In this document: positions 37,646 through 47,638 of the stretch, one piece after another
Position numbering within the stretch: the stretch's first letter is position 1
Layout of the letters: every line of letters starts with the position of its first letter
Notes under the pieces: model-generated
Told to the model about the DNA's origin: nothing
The model's input: the letters and a program-made list of their open reading frames with translations, nothing else
Database searches by the model: none
Position numbers and translations under genes: made by a program
Source of the DNA: Polytrichum commune
Lineage: Eukaryota > Streptophyta > Polytrichopsida > Polytrichales > Polytrichaceae
Reading direction: 5' to 3'
DNA: 64,000 nt
Assembly: GCA_950295325.1 (NCBI GenBank)
Contig: OX485803.1
Span: 13,332,001-13,396,000 of the forward strand

Positions 37646-40600
37646 CAGGCTGTGCTGGCACCAATTGGCAATCCTTCTATGAAGAAGGAAACCACGGAGT
37701 TTGACGATTGGCCAATTGAAGTGGGGCCAAAGCTTACTGGTGCCGAAGCACGAAAGGTACGGGCATTTATTCGCTCTTACCGTAATTGTTTTGCCTTTAG
37801 TCTTCATGATCTTGAAGGATATAAAGGTAAACCTGTTCGTATTCAACTCGAGGACGACCACCCTATTTTCAGACGGCCATACAGACTTAGTACCTCTGAA
37901 AGGTTGGGTGTTCAAACTCGATGTCAAGAGTTATTGGCAGCGGAATTGATTGAACTCTCCAATGGAGAGTATGCTTGTGCCACGGTTATGCCGTCAAAGA
38001 AGGATATCTTTGGCAACTGGACGGAAAAACGGATGTGTGGTGATTATCGTCCAGTCAACCGCAAGACCAAGTCGGATCGATATCCAATGCCGATGCCGGA
38101 GGAGTTGTTTGATGCACTAGGATTTTCTAGAATCTTCAGCACTCTGGATTTGAGGTCTGGTTATCACCAATTACCTTTGTTGTTGGGTGATCGGGTGAAG
38201 ACCGCATTTTGGGGAATTGATAAAGATGGCAAGGATCAACTTTATCATTGGAAATTTCTGCCATTTGGTCTCAAGAATGCACCAGCTGAATTTCAGCGGG
38301 TGATGGACCAATTATTGGCTGGTTTGCCGTTTGCTAGATGTTACATTGATGATGTTATCATCTTTAGTAACAGTCCACAGGATCATGTGAGACATTTGCA
38401 AGCGGTATTTGAACGACTTCAACGGTGGGGACTCCGTTTACATCATGGAAAATGTAAGTTTTTCCATGATCAATTGCCCTATTTAGGCCACATGATTGTT
38501 CCTGGCGGTCTTGGTGTGCAACAGACGAAGGTGGATGCTTTGCACAAAATCCCCGCACCTAGTGATGTACCACGGCTTCGTGCATTTCTAGGATTGGCAA
38601 ATTATTATAGGAGGTTTGTCAAAAACTTTAGTTTGATTGCCAAACCTCTTACCATTCTCACGGGGAAAGACCAACCATGGATTTGGAGTCGGGAACAACA
38701 ACAGGCATTTGATACATTGAAGCAGAGGCTCGGTTCAGCGCCAGTGCTTCGACGCCCGGATGTGTCTAGAGCTTTTCAATTGCACACGGATTGGAGTGCA
38801 GTGGGATTGGGAGCGGTATTGACACAGAAAGATGAAGAGGGAAAGGAATATGTGGTGGCTTATGCATCTAGAAGCAATAATAGTGCTGAATCTAATTATT
38901 CTTCTTATGAAGGCGAGGCCTTGGCGGCCGTTTGGGCCATTGCACATTTTCGACCTTATTTGTATGGGCAAAAGTTTACTTTGGTGACTGATCATCAGCC
39001 TTTAAAATGGCTTATGGAATCAGATAAGCTCACCGGGAAACTTGCTAGGTGGGCATTGTTACTTCAGGAATATGATTTTGAAGTTGTTCACCGAGCAGGA
39101 ATTGCCAACTTGGATGCAGACGGATTGTCTCGCAATCCAAGTCCTTCAGATGAGGATTTAACTGGAGCCAGGTGGCATGGAGATTGTGATCGTGAGGCAG
39201 TGCCGGGTTGGCATGCTGCCACATATCTCACAATGATGTCGGGATTGGCTGCTGAGATCCTTGTAGAAGAACAGGATGAGGAGGTTGATAAATCTCTCGT
39301 TGTTAGTGATGTGTGGGAAGACCAGGCGGTCTTGCACAAACTTCAACAAGGGATATTTCCTCTTGGACTATCTGCTATGGAGCGAGATAGAGTTAGTCAC
39401 AGGATAACAAGGTTTCGTTGGGCAAACAGCTTGTTATTTCGTGTGTGGCCGAACGGAACGAGGCGCATCGTTCCAAGGCCAGATCAAAGAGCTTCTTTGG
39501 TGCGGCAAGTGCACGAGGAGCTTGGACATTTTGGAGTGCGAAGGACACACTCTATGTTGCGCAACCAATATTGGTGGACTGGTATGTATCAACAGGTTGC
39601 CGCTTATGTTTCTAGGTGTGAAGTATGTGACCGGGTCAGGTCAAGTTTTAATACTTTATCACCTCAACTTCAGCCTTTACCTATTATGGGCTTGGGATAT
39701 CGTTGGTCTTTGGATTTTGCCGGACCACTTACTATCACTCCACGTGGCTCCAAGTATGTGCTTGTGATGGTGGAGCATTTTAGTAAGTGGATTGAACTCG
39801 TGGCTCTTCCCCAAAATTCCTCAGAATTGGCGGCTATGGCATTTCTTGATCGAGTTTTGGCACGGTTTGGAGCACCTGCAGAGGTGTTGACGGATCAAGG
39901 GAGAGAATTTCTTGGATCTTTCGAGGCTTTGTGCACCAAGGCTTTGATTGATCATCGGACAACTTCCAGAGATCACCCTGAGGCAGATGGCTTAGCTGAA
40001 CGAGTTGTTCAGACGGTTAAGCGCGGTTTGCGGAAGTATGGATTGCTTCATGGCAACCATCGCGATTGGGACTTGATGTTACCATGGATAGCAATGGGTT
40101 ATCGTTTCAGCAGGCAAGCATCTTTGGCATCCTATAGTCCTTACCAACTCTTGTATGGACGGGAACCAATTTTACCTAGCTCGGTGCGAGAGAAATTAGC
40201 TCCCGTGGTAAACTTGGATGATCCAGATGTTTGGGCTCAATGTCTTCATGACCGAGCAACGTTCTTCCAAAAGGCCATGCCTATGGCTATGGAGAACTTG
40301 AATATTGCTCAACATCGTGATACATTACGGTATGCCCGGATCCGCAGTGGAGCTTATCGACCTCAGGTTCGTAGATTTTCCAAGGGGGATTATGTTTACT
40401 TGCAACGGGAGGCGCCTACGACATTGGATGTCAAGGCTGGTCGCACGATTTTGCGGGTAAAAGATGTCTTGCCAAGTGGTATATTATTGCTTGAAGGCAA
40501 GGATGGACGGGAATGTCGTGAGCATTCAAAGAATTGTGCTCCATGTCACCTTCCCATCGACGGCTCTGTGCATCCCGAGTTGGCGGTTGTACCACAGGGT

Positions 40601-40783
40601 CTGCCTTGTTATGTTTGTGGAGAGAAGAAAGGAGCTGCAACAATGTTATTGTGCGACCAATGTCAACGTGGATGGCACATGGCATGTTTGACACCTCCCC
40701 TTTTGACTCTTCCTTCTGGCAATTGGGTTTGTCCTCGTTGTCGGAAAGCCTCTCATTCCGTGGCCGTTATTGGTCATGATTGA
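37640..40783 (+). CDS. Retrotransposon Pol: RT-RNase H-integrase with C-terminal PHD finger
   Basis: This frame continues gag without a shift. The first ATG is at 37679, already close to the RT domain, so expression by readthrough is more likely than independent initiation. Positions below count from 37652. RT spans about 70-300, with the catalytic YIDDVIIFS near 231. RNase H (about 375-480) shows LHTDWSAVGLGAVL and LVTDHQPLKWL. Integrase begins with a zinc-binding HHCC module (HEELGHFGVRRTH, CEVCDRVR, about 615-660). Its DDE core has WSLDFAGPL, LTDQGREF and PEADGLAER (about 685-785). The C-terminus, near 985-1033, is a PHD finger: CYVCGEKKG, then LLCDQCQRGWHMACL, then WVCPRCR, giving the C4-H-C3 ligand order. 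PHD fingers commonly read histone H3 tails, so it may steer integration, replacing the chromodomain of chromoviruses. That role is inference. Confidence 0.93.
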   Translation, partial: QSQAVLAPIGNPSMKKETTEFDDWPIEVGPKLTGAEARKVRAFIRSYRNCFAFSLHDLEGYKGKPVRIQLEDDHPIFRRPYRLSTSERLGVQTRCQELLAAELIELSNGEYACATVMPSKKDIFGNWTEKRMCGDYRPVNRKTKSDRYPMPMPEELFDALGFSRIFSTLDLRSGYHQLPLLLGDRVKTAFWGIDKDGKDQLYHWKFLPFGLKNAPAEFQRVMDQLLAGLPFARCYIDDVIIFSNSPQDHVRHLQAVFERLQRWGLRLHHGKCKFFHDQLPYLGHMIVPGGLGVQQTKVDALHKIPAPSDVPRLRAFLGLANYYRRFVKNFSLIAKPLTILTGKDQPWIWSREQQQAFDTLKQRLGSAPVLRRPDVSRAFQLHTDWSAVGLGAVLTQKDEEGKEYVVAYASRSNNSAESNYSSYEGEALAAVWAIAHFRPYLYGQKFTLVTDHQPLKWLMESDKLTGKLARWALLLQEYDFEVVHRAGIANLDADGLSRNPSPSDEDLTGARWHGDCDREAVPGWHAATYLTMMSGLAAEILVEEQDEEVDKSLVVSDVWEDQAVLHKLQQGIFPLGLSAMERDRVSHRITRFRWANSLLFRVWPNGTRRIVPRPDQRASLVRQVHEELGHFGVRRTHSMLRNQYWWTGMYQQVAAYVSRCEVCDRVRSSFNTLSPQLQPLPIMGLGYRWSLDFAGPLTITPRGSKYVLVMVEHFSKWIELVALPQNSSELAAMAFLDRVLARFGAPAEVLTDQGREFLGSFEALCTKALIDHRTTSRDHPEADGLAERVVQTVKRGLRKYGLLHGNHRDWDLMLPWIAMGYRFSRQASLASYSPYQLLYGREPILPSSVREKLAPVVNLDDPDVWAQCLHDRATFFQKAMPMAMENLNIAQHRDTLRYARIRSGAYRPQVRRFSKGDYVYLQREAPTTLDVKAGRTILRVKDVLPSGILLLEGKDGRECREHSKNCAPCHLPIDGSVHPELAVVPQGLPCYVCGEKKGAATMLLCDQCQRGWHMACLTPPLLTLPSGNWVCPRCRKASHSVAVIGHD

Positions 40784-41107
40784 GAATTTTGTGGATGTTT
40801 ACCACATGTTTTAGTGGTGAAGTTGTTATTTAGTTGGTTGGAAATTTTATGGGATTAAGACCACATTGAAAGAGTTATCCAAGAATTCAACATTAATTGT
40901 TGAAGGCGATTAAGGATGGGGCTCACATTGCACCCAGCCTACAGTTCTTGGATTACTTTGTCAATCACGAGTTTAATTCCTTCGATTACTACTACCCAAT
41001 TAAATATGTATAGATGTAGCAACAACTTCATCATGTTCAACAACTCTACCGATGAGTGTGTTTGTTCCTAGCCGATTGGAGGGGCTCCTTATCTGCTAGT
41101 GGGGGCA

Positions 41108-41214
41108 CTTGAAGAGGTGATTGTTTAGCATTTTAGTTTGCTATTTCATTTTGCTAATTGATGTTGACAACGACAGTCGATTTGTTGTGTTTAACGATCT
41201 TAGTTTACACGACA
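41108..41214 (+). repeat. 107-bp repeat, copy before the 3' LTR core
   Basis: The sequence starting CTTGAAGAGGTGATTG is identical to 41649-41755. Just upstream is the purine-rich CTAGTGGGGGCA, a possible polypurine tract. The order here is repeat, GC, LTR core, repeat; the 5' LTR has no such copy. Confidence 0.95.
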
Positions 41215-41216
41215 GC

Positions 41217-41755
41217 TGTCACGTGAGGTGACATCGGGGGCTAAGTTACATCAATTTAGGAGTAAATGGACTCCATTAGGAGTCCATGTGTGTTGGGATG
41301 AGTAACGGACTCCATTGGGAGTCCTAGTTAGTTGTTCATCCACTCCATGGATGAACTCCACATAGGATTGGGGTTGTATGGAGAGGAAGGCCTCTTGACT
41401 TGCCATTGTTGTCAAGTCAAGTCTTGTGAGTGTGTTTTGAGAGAGAGAGAGCTTGTTGTTGCTTTCTCATGGCTATGGTGTAGTAGATTATGAGTAAAGC
41501 CTTTGCATTCTTTCTCCACCACTTGCACTCTTGGATTCTCCCTTCGTGGAGTGAGAGATAGCTTGACTCTTGTGTGTGAATTTTAGAGTTTCTTAAGCTT
41601 TGTAAGGAGATATTTTAGTTTCTTAAGCTTGGAGAGAGAAACCCTCATCTTGAAGAGGTGATTGTTTAGCATTTTAGTTTGCTATTTCATTTTGCTAATT
41701 GATGTTGACAACGACAGTCGATTTGTTGTGTTTAACGATCTTAGTTTACACGACA
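41217..41755 (+). repeat. 3' LTR: 432-bp core plus 107-bp extension
   Basis: The core (41217-41648) equals the 5' LTR. It continues directly into a second copy of the 107-bp repeat (41649-41755), ending in CA. The ACTT after it matches the ACTT before the 5' LTR, so the extension appears to be part of the integrated DNA. The two LTRs are therefore unequal in length. Confidence 0.85.
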
Positions 41756-42004
41756 ACTTGCATTTCGGCAGGGCTTCGCCCTCTTGACCTTCTCCCTCTC
41801 ACCTCTACCTCTAAAACTTGCATAATGAGCTCTCTACCTCCTACCTCCCGAGACCCCTCCAACCTCTACCTTTTTTCCCGGGTTGCCCGGCATCTTTCGG
41901 GCCGCCCGAGGAAAAAACGGGTTGAGACCTTTTCCCTTGGCCTCTCCCTCTTGCAACCCCACTTCCTTTTCCTTCCATTGACTTCTTCTCCCCCTAGCCT
42001 CATA

Positions 42005-42060
42005 GATAAATAAAACTCATAGATAGATAGATGGATAGATAGATAGATAGATAGATAAGA
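42005..42060. repeat. (GATA)n microsatellite
   Basis: About eleven near-perfect ATAG/GATA units with a single GGAT variant. Confidence 0.95.
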
Positions 42061-42147
42061 CAAAGTAATCCACCATAACTGTTACCAAGTAATCACGCTC
42101 ATGTTATGGTATAAGTTGTGAGTCGTTGTGGTTGTGGTCACCAAGTC

Positions 42148-42345
42148 ATGTTTCCTCAGTTGGTTGAGAGGGGGAAGTTGTACGACACTTAAGCGGTCCG
42201 GGTTCGATTCCCATTGAGTTCATTTGACCGTTTAGTGTCTTACACATGACTTGGCTAGTGAATTCTAGGCAGGAAATTAGTACCCAACCGACCGGCGCTT
42301 ACCCATCCTCCTGAGCTATCCGTGTAAATACCATTCAATAAATAA
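42148..42345 (+). mobile_element. tRNA-derived SINE-like sequence
   Basis: Pol III promoter boxes lie at tRNA spacing: CCTCAGTTGGTTGAGAG at about 42154-42170 (A box) and GGGTTCGATTCCC at about 42200-42212 (B box). The stems of a real tRNA do not close around them, and more than 100 bases of unrelated tail follow. Better read as a SINE than a tRNA gene. Limits approximate. Confidence 0.65.
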
Positions 42346-42779
42346 CGGTCATCGTCATGACCCCTCCTTTTATTCTATTGGTTTTTCTTGGTCCTCCTTT
42401 AAACCTACTTTTACTAGACTCCCCATAAAACGCTTATGCCTTATTTCCCTTTAATCCCCCTAAGGTTAAATTCTCTTTAAGCTCATACTCACCTTTGATC
42501 CTAATTTTACCGGGGTATTTAACACCTTACCTCTCCCATCCTTGCATACCGAACCTTTTCAATAATGTAAGTGGACCTAGCCTTCTTGTCTTCTAGTTTA
42601 GGGTCCCACCTTGCATACTCACCAATATTCCTTCTCCTCATTAATCCATGTGGTCACCTAGGCTAAGGTCCTAGTGGGAATGCACCCATACTTCCTCGTT
42701 TCTTCCGTAATGGCTTAAACCTTACTTAGCCTTATTAACCCTCTTTTGATTAATTTTTCGGTATTTACATGTGAGTGAG

Positions 42780-45700
42780 ATTTTGCGCTCACACTCGGAC
42801 AACAATGAAAGAGGTCAATAACTCTACGTAGTAAACGTGTATGACTGGATATAGTAAACAAATATGACAATGGCATATATTTCTCACTTTATGGTATGAT
42901 ATATATTTTACTATGTGGAGTAAAGTTTACATAAACCATTAGTATTTGGTCTACTTTGTGAAGTCATGTGGTTGTCATATGTCTTTATTATGTATTACTA
43001 GTAGTGAAATTTATATGACTTTGTTAAGTGCCATTTTGTGGATGCAAATGATTTGGTTTACTACAGCGAATAACATGAGATTGATTCAATATAGTCACAT
43101 GTTAATGACATGCACAATATATTCCCACTGGTTATACTAGCATTTCTATGTGGAGTCATCTAATTTCTCTTCACTTCACTTTCAAAAGTAAGGTCACTCT
43201 ATAAATTTCCCGAGATACGGTGAAGTTCATAATACAATCATCTATCAAGTGCAGTCACATAAACATCGTTGCAAGGTTCAAAAATCAAGTCATATTTATA
43301 CAATAGTATGTCATTCATGTTTCAAAATTTATTACTACCAATGATAATTACAAAACTCCATAGAGGTATATGTCTCAAAATCAATATTGGTCAACAAGTC
43401 CACTTCACACTCATGCAGCCTCATACAACCTTAGAAAATCAGTTGGCCAAACAATAAAATGGCCTTCTGCGTTGCCAATTGTAGTGATTGGAGGGTCGTC
43501 TTCATTAAGGGGATCAAGTAGGGGATAGTTGTGTTTATACGACTCCGTGATTATAAGAGGAACGTAGCCCTTATTCATCACCCTTGACTGCAACATCCTA
43601 CCTACTATATTCTTAATAACACCTTTTCCAATGAATACCGTCTTGGAGTCTTCTTCCTCATAACCACACATTTGTACCACATTCCCCACATCGTAACAAC
43701 CATATGTTAGTTACAAGAGTATTTTTTTAAGGGTTGGGTGTTTTGCAATTATATCATACTCCATGTTACATAAAAAAACTCACCAAATCTTAAAGGGGCT
43801 GAATCTTCTTTAAAGCCTTAGTAGCAAGGGAAGGTTTATCAGTACGATGTTTATTCACCATCTGTTTGTTTCCTTCTTTCTCCATTTTTTTCCGCCTTTC
43901 TTTGATAGGCTACAACTCAATTTCTCTACAATGTCTTCTTTTTCTTTTACTTATTTGCCTTCATTACATCAAATGTTCACATTTGTTAGTAGACTCTGGA
44001 TAATACAACAATTGCCACCAATAATGGGCATTTACCATGTCTACTCAACCATTTTAGCATGAGATTGGTTAATTCATTGTGCACAATCCTAGTATATTAG
44101 ATAAACTGACTCTGGTCAACTTCCATTAATGTAAATCCACAACAATATAACCTCAAAACATAGGCAATATAACTTAGCATAAATATTACTCATAGTGCAA
44201 CCCGCTTTGTCTAGATGTCACATTTCTACAATATTAACAACGCCTCCAAAGTTAATTTCTCGCCTTCATTCAATCATATCCACTTAGGTTTAGGTCCCCT
44301 CTTTATTTTTGCATCCCTATCATATTTCTGGACACCTTGGTTTGACGATGGCCTTCCAGATGTGCAAATAGTATCGCTGGAAATCTCATGTACCTATTTA
44401 TAACAACTTCCATTGAGTGCATTAAACACCACAAGATATGTTAACAGATATTTAAACACATACATAAACTTTAATAATCCAAATTCTAAAAAATCATACT
44501 TATAAAATACAAAAAATAAATATATTATTAAAAAAATAAACCACAAAACTTTATATTTTTATATGAATTATACATGTTCTTCTCATTCCCTGACAAGGCT
44601 TTTTGAGACCCGGAAGGGTTTTGTGCACCCACCACAATTGGTTTTTCAACTACACCTCCAAACTCCAAAACCTTGCTTATAGGCTATTTTAACCTTGCGC
44701 ATATAAGGAAAGACATTTCTACGAGAGTTTGATATTCATTTCTTAATATAAGAAGGGTGTTGCCACGTGAGGATGTGGTAGGCACTCTTTTACTGGAATA
44801 CCAAACTTAGCGAACTTTGAATTGTGTTGAATTTTTCATCTAATTGTCTTGCCTTTGCCCTTACCTCCTCAAGTCCTACACTATTCGTGCGACTTACATG
44901 AGGAGATAACCCTAAACCACATTGAGCATCACTTACCCCCCATCCCCTAGATATAATGGAAGATGTTGGACAATCACATTTTGACCGTGTTGTGTCATTA
45001 TCTCTTACAAACTCCACCTCTATCTCATTTGGCGGGGTCTCTATTCAATTGTGACGTCTGCATTAATATATATCGTGAACAAAAATCTCCGGCAAATGGT
45101 CATCATTGTAAACTATACCAATATATTATAAAACTCTTGCTCAATTTACTTGGGATCACGAGTGTGCTCTATCATATTCAACCAGTGATCCATCTGGATA
45201 GACTCTGGTTTTCCTAGTCCTTTCAATTTACGCACCTTCATTTGAAATTTTTACTCTTCAACTTTTGGCCTATGTTACTTTTAAACCTGATACCTTAACA
45301 CTTCAGGTTCCACTTTGAATCCATAATATTTCCAATTCTCCTTCATACGCGTGTAGATGTTGTCAAGTGCAGTCTCATCCTGGTCATTAATGTTGTCCAC
45401 ACTCCAATCATTGGAGTAGCCACGCAAAGCATTGAGTCATTGCGGCGTATACACCCCACTAGGAAATCCTGGAAAGTAATCCACATAATTCACAAGTCAT
45501 GTTAGATAACAACCAAAATAGCTTGAAACATCATAAATATTTACATGCTCATCCATATTATCACATGTTTAGCAAGCATTTATGATATATTATAAGTTCA
45601 TTAATTCATTATTGTATATTATTATCATCAAGATCCACAACAAATTTTTGTTTTCCCTCTCTTGCTCTCTCTTCAAATTGCTCCCAACATGCTTTGTTGA

Positions 45701-46450
45701 CAACCCTCCTCTTAGCCTTCATTTGTAAATTATGTGTCGATTTCTTTCATATTGCAATCCATTATTCGCCAAGCCTATCTTCTTCTTCATCACTATTATG
45801 TGACTTTATTGAATGAAGGCGTGATGTCAATGTCAATTACTTTTTCATGATTTCCAACTCTTTCTTTTCAATTTCCAAGGCTAGCTTGGCTGCAACACAA
45901 TTTTTGGGAGCAACAACATCATCTCTTTGTAGTTGTTTCCCCGCATTCATACATAATTTTTCTCTTCTTCTATATGGATTGGCTTACTCCAATCAAAAGT
46001 TTCACTTTTTTTCTTCACCATCCTCTTCACTGTCACCATCTTTCTCCCAATTTTTAAGATCGTCAACGGGTAGTTTGGTCTTGTCCCTAGGGGCTGAAGC
46101 CATCTTTTTCTTCTTTTATGACTAGATTCTTGGATTTTTGGGTGGCTACAAAAAAAATGTTAAAATAATTCTAATAATGTAAATTCATAACCTACTTTCT
46201 ATATAGAGAATGACGTCCAACTATACATAGTAATGTTGAAGCATACATAGTAATGTTCAACTATACATAGTAATATTCAATTGTATATGACTAGAATTAC
46301 AGTCCTACCAGATTGGATGTAGATCACAATACAAAATTATGATTGACTATTAGGAGCACATATAGTACATACAAAAACACTTACAATACTTATTCCTTTG
46401 TGTTTGAATTCAATGCATGAAAATGAATAGCTTAAAGAATGCAAAGCCTT
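42780..46450 (-). pseudogene. CACTA (En/Spm)/Ptta-like transposon relic
   Basis: Several minus-strand fragments resemble the second, Ptta-type protein of plant CACTA elements. One at 43411-43689 ends with ITTIGNAEGHFIVWPTDFL, close to the family's SFVxWPxxL block. Another, near 45290-45420, reads DETALDNIYTRMKENWKYYG, and one at 44790-45017 includes EEVRAKARQLDEKFNTIQSS. An acidic, lysine-rich start (KLPVDDLKNWEKDGDSEEDG) is readable near 46030-46110. The order on the minus strand agrees with one gene running from about 46.1 to 43.4 kb, with stops and possible introns. The right-hand AGTGAAG/CTTCACT words near 42900-43260 may be its subterminal repeats. Family assignment is by eye; the relic is clearly not intact. 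Confidence 0.55.
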
Positions 46451-47638
46451 AAATGGCATATGAAGCCAAAGATTCGTTTAACTTACCAGTTTCTTCTAAA
46501 CTATGAGGGATATTTTGGGCTCTTCTTCCTCTTCTGTTTGTGATTCTAAGGGGTAGTCTACATTATTATTATTTTTCTATTCATTCACTAAACATACCAT
46601 CTTCCTTTGCAATCTCTCCTGCCTCTATTTGCATTGATATTGATGGTAAGGTTGACAACGTTGAACTCCTCCTAGGTGGCTTGAGGGAATCGGAGATTGT
46701 CTTGGTATCCTCGAATGTGTTAGCCAGTAGCTTCAAGCAGGTTGGAAGCATGTGGTGAGCATGCTTACTAGCTTCAAGTAAGCAACCCAAAATAAATATC
46801 ATTATTGGACATGTGTTGCTTTAAGGCCTAAGGTATCTTAGCCTAGTTCCGCAGAGCCAAAAAAACAAAGCTTGTAATCTAAATTCATATGTGGATCCTC
46901 GTTTTGGATGAAATAAACCACCCTCTGAATATTAATTTATTTTGATCTTGCCTAGCACCTCCTGATTTTGAGGATGTAGGACCACAAGTTACATATCTTG
47001 CTTGCTTCCAATGCCTTGATATTATATAATTCATTGAAGCGTAAGATTGACAAATCTATGGCCTCATCTATGTTGGAGCCTACACTCATTTATGTCCATG
47101 TGTGCGATCTAAAGAAATTGCATTGTGTGCACATAAGTCATGCTATGTCTCCACTTGGTTAAAGAAAATGTGAAGATCATTTCACATATACTTGGTGTCC
47201 ACTACACCCTAGATTATAAGGTTCCATAATAGGTCCCAAACTATACTAGATGCACCTCTCTTATTAGACTACAAAACGGACGAGAGGAGAGTGGATGACG
47301 ATCTGCAGTAAGACTACCATCAACTCTCGTCCATTATCAAAACCGGTCTACTCATGGATGTAAAGTATAGGTTGCAGATGAAATGTCCTCTACATGGATG
47401 GAGAAGCAGAATAGAGTTGTTGGAGATTGCCTTCCATTTGGATGAGTGATTGATTATGGAATGATGTAAAAACATTGGATGGATATTTTGGGTTTAGCGT
47501 TCTCAACTTGTCCCATAACACTGCTCCATAAATATGTTCCAGGTTCATATGAACTCACGGCTATATCAAGGTGAAGCCTCCCTCATTCACACCGACCCAA
47601 GTGGCTGGCCTAGTTTTTCTTTTCTTTTCTCTCTCTCT
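46451..47638. other. 3' flank of the TPR-CHAT gene
   Basis: No gene. 47040-47500 is the parent of the duplicated flank seen at 23370-23770. A CT-rich tract at 47608-47640 immediately precedes the stop codon of the minus-strand gene. Confidence 0.5.

Larger units (their letters stand above)
31761..41755 (+). mobile_element. Ty3/Gypsy-like LTR retrotransposon with a DNA methyltransferase and a PHD finger
   Basis: A nearly 10-kb element starts TGTCACGTGAGGTGACA at 31761 and ends CGACA at 41755, with ACTT immediately outside both ends (31757-31760 and 41756-41759). The order is 5' LTR, a long untranslated leader of about 1.35 kb, gag-protease-methyltransferase, a single UAG, RT-RNase H-integrase-PHD, 3' flank, and 3' LTR. 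RT before integrase gives Ty3/Gypsy order. The two 432-bp LTR cores look identical when read side by side and both reading frames are open, so insertion appears recent. Unusual points are the methyltransferase, the PHD finger, UAG recoding, and a 107-bp repeat flanking the 3' LTR core. I found no convincing tRNA primer site or typical chromodomain. Confidence 0.93.

Noticed and set aside
37652-37681. Independent start of pol at the GTG at 37652
   Set aside because: GTG is only an alternative-start artefact. The frame is continuous with gag, and the first ATG is at 37679, so readthrough explains the layout better.
42148-42215. Functional tRNA gene
   Set aside because: A- and B-box-like words are present, but the acceptor and anticodon stems do not close; treated as a SINE.
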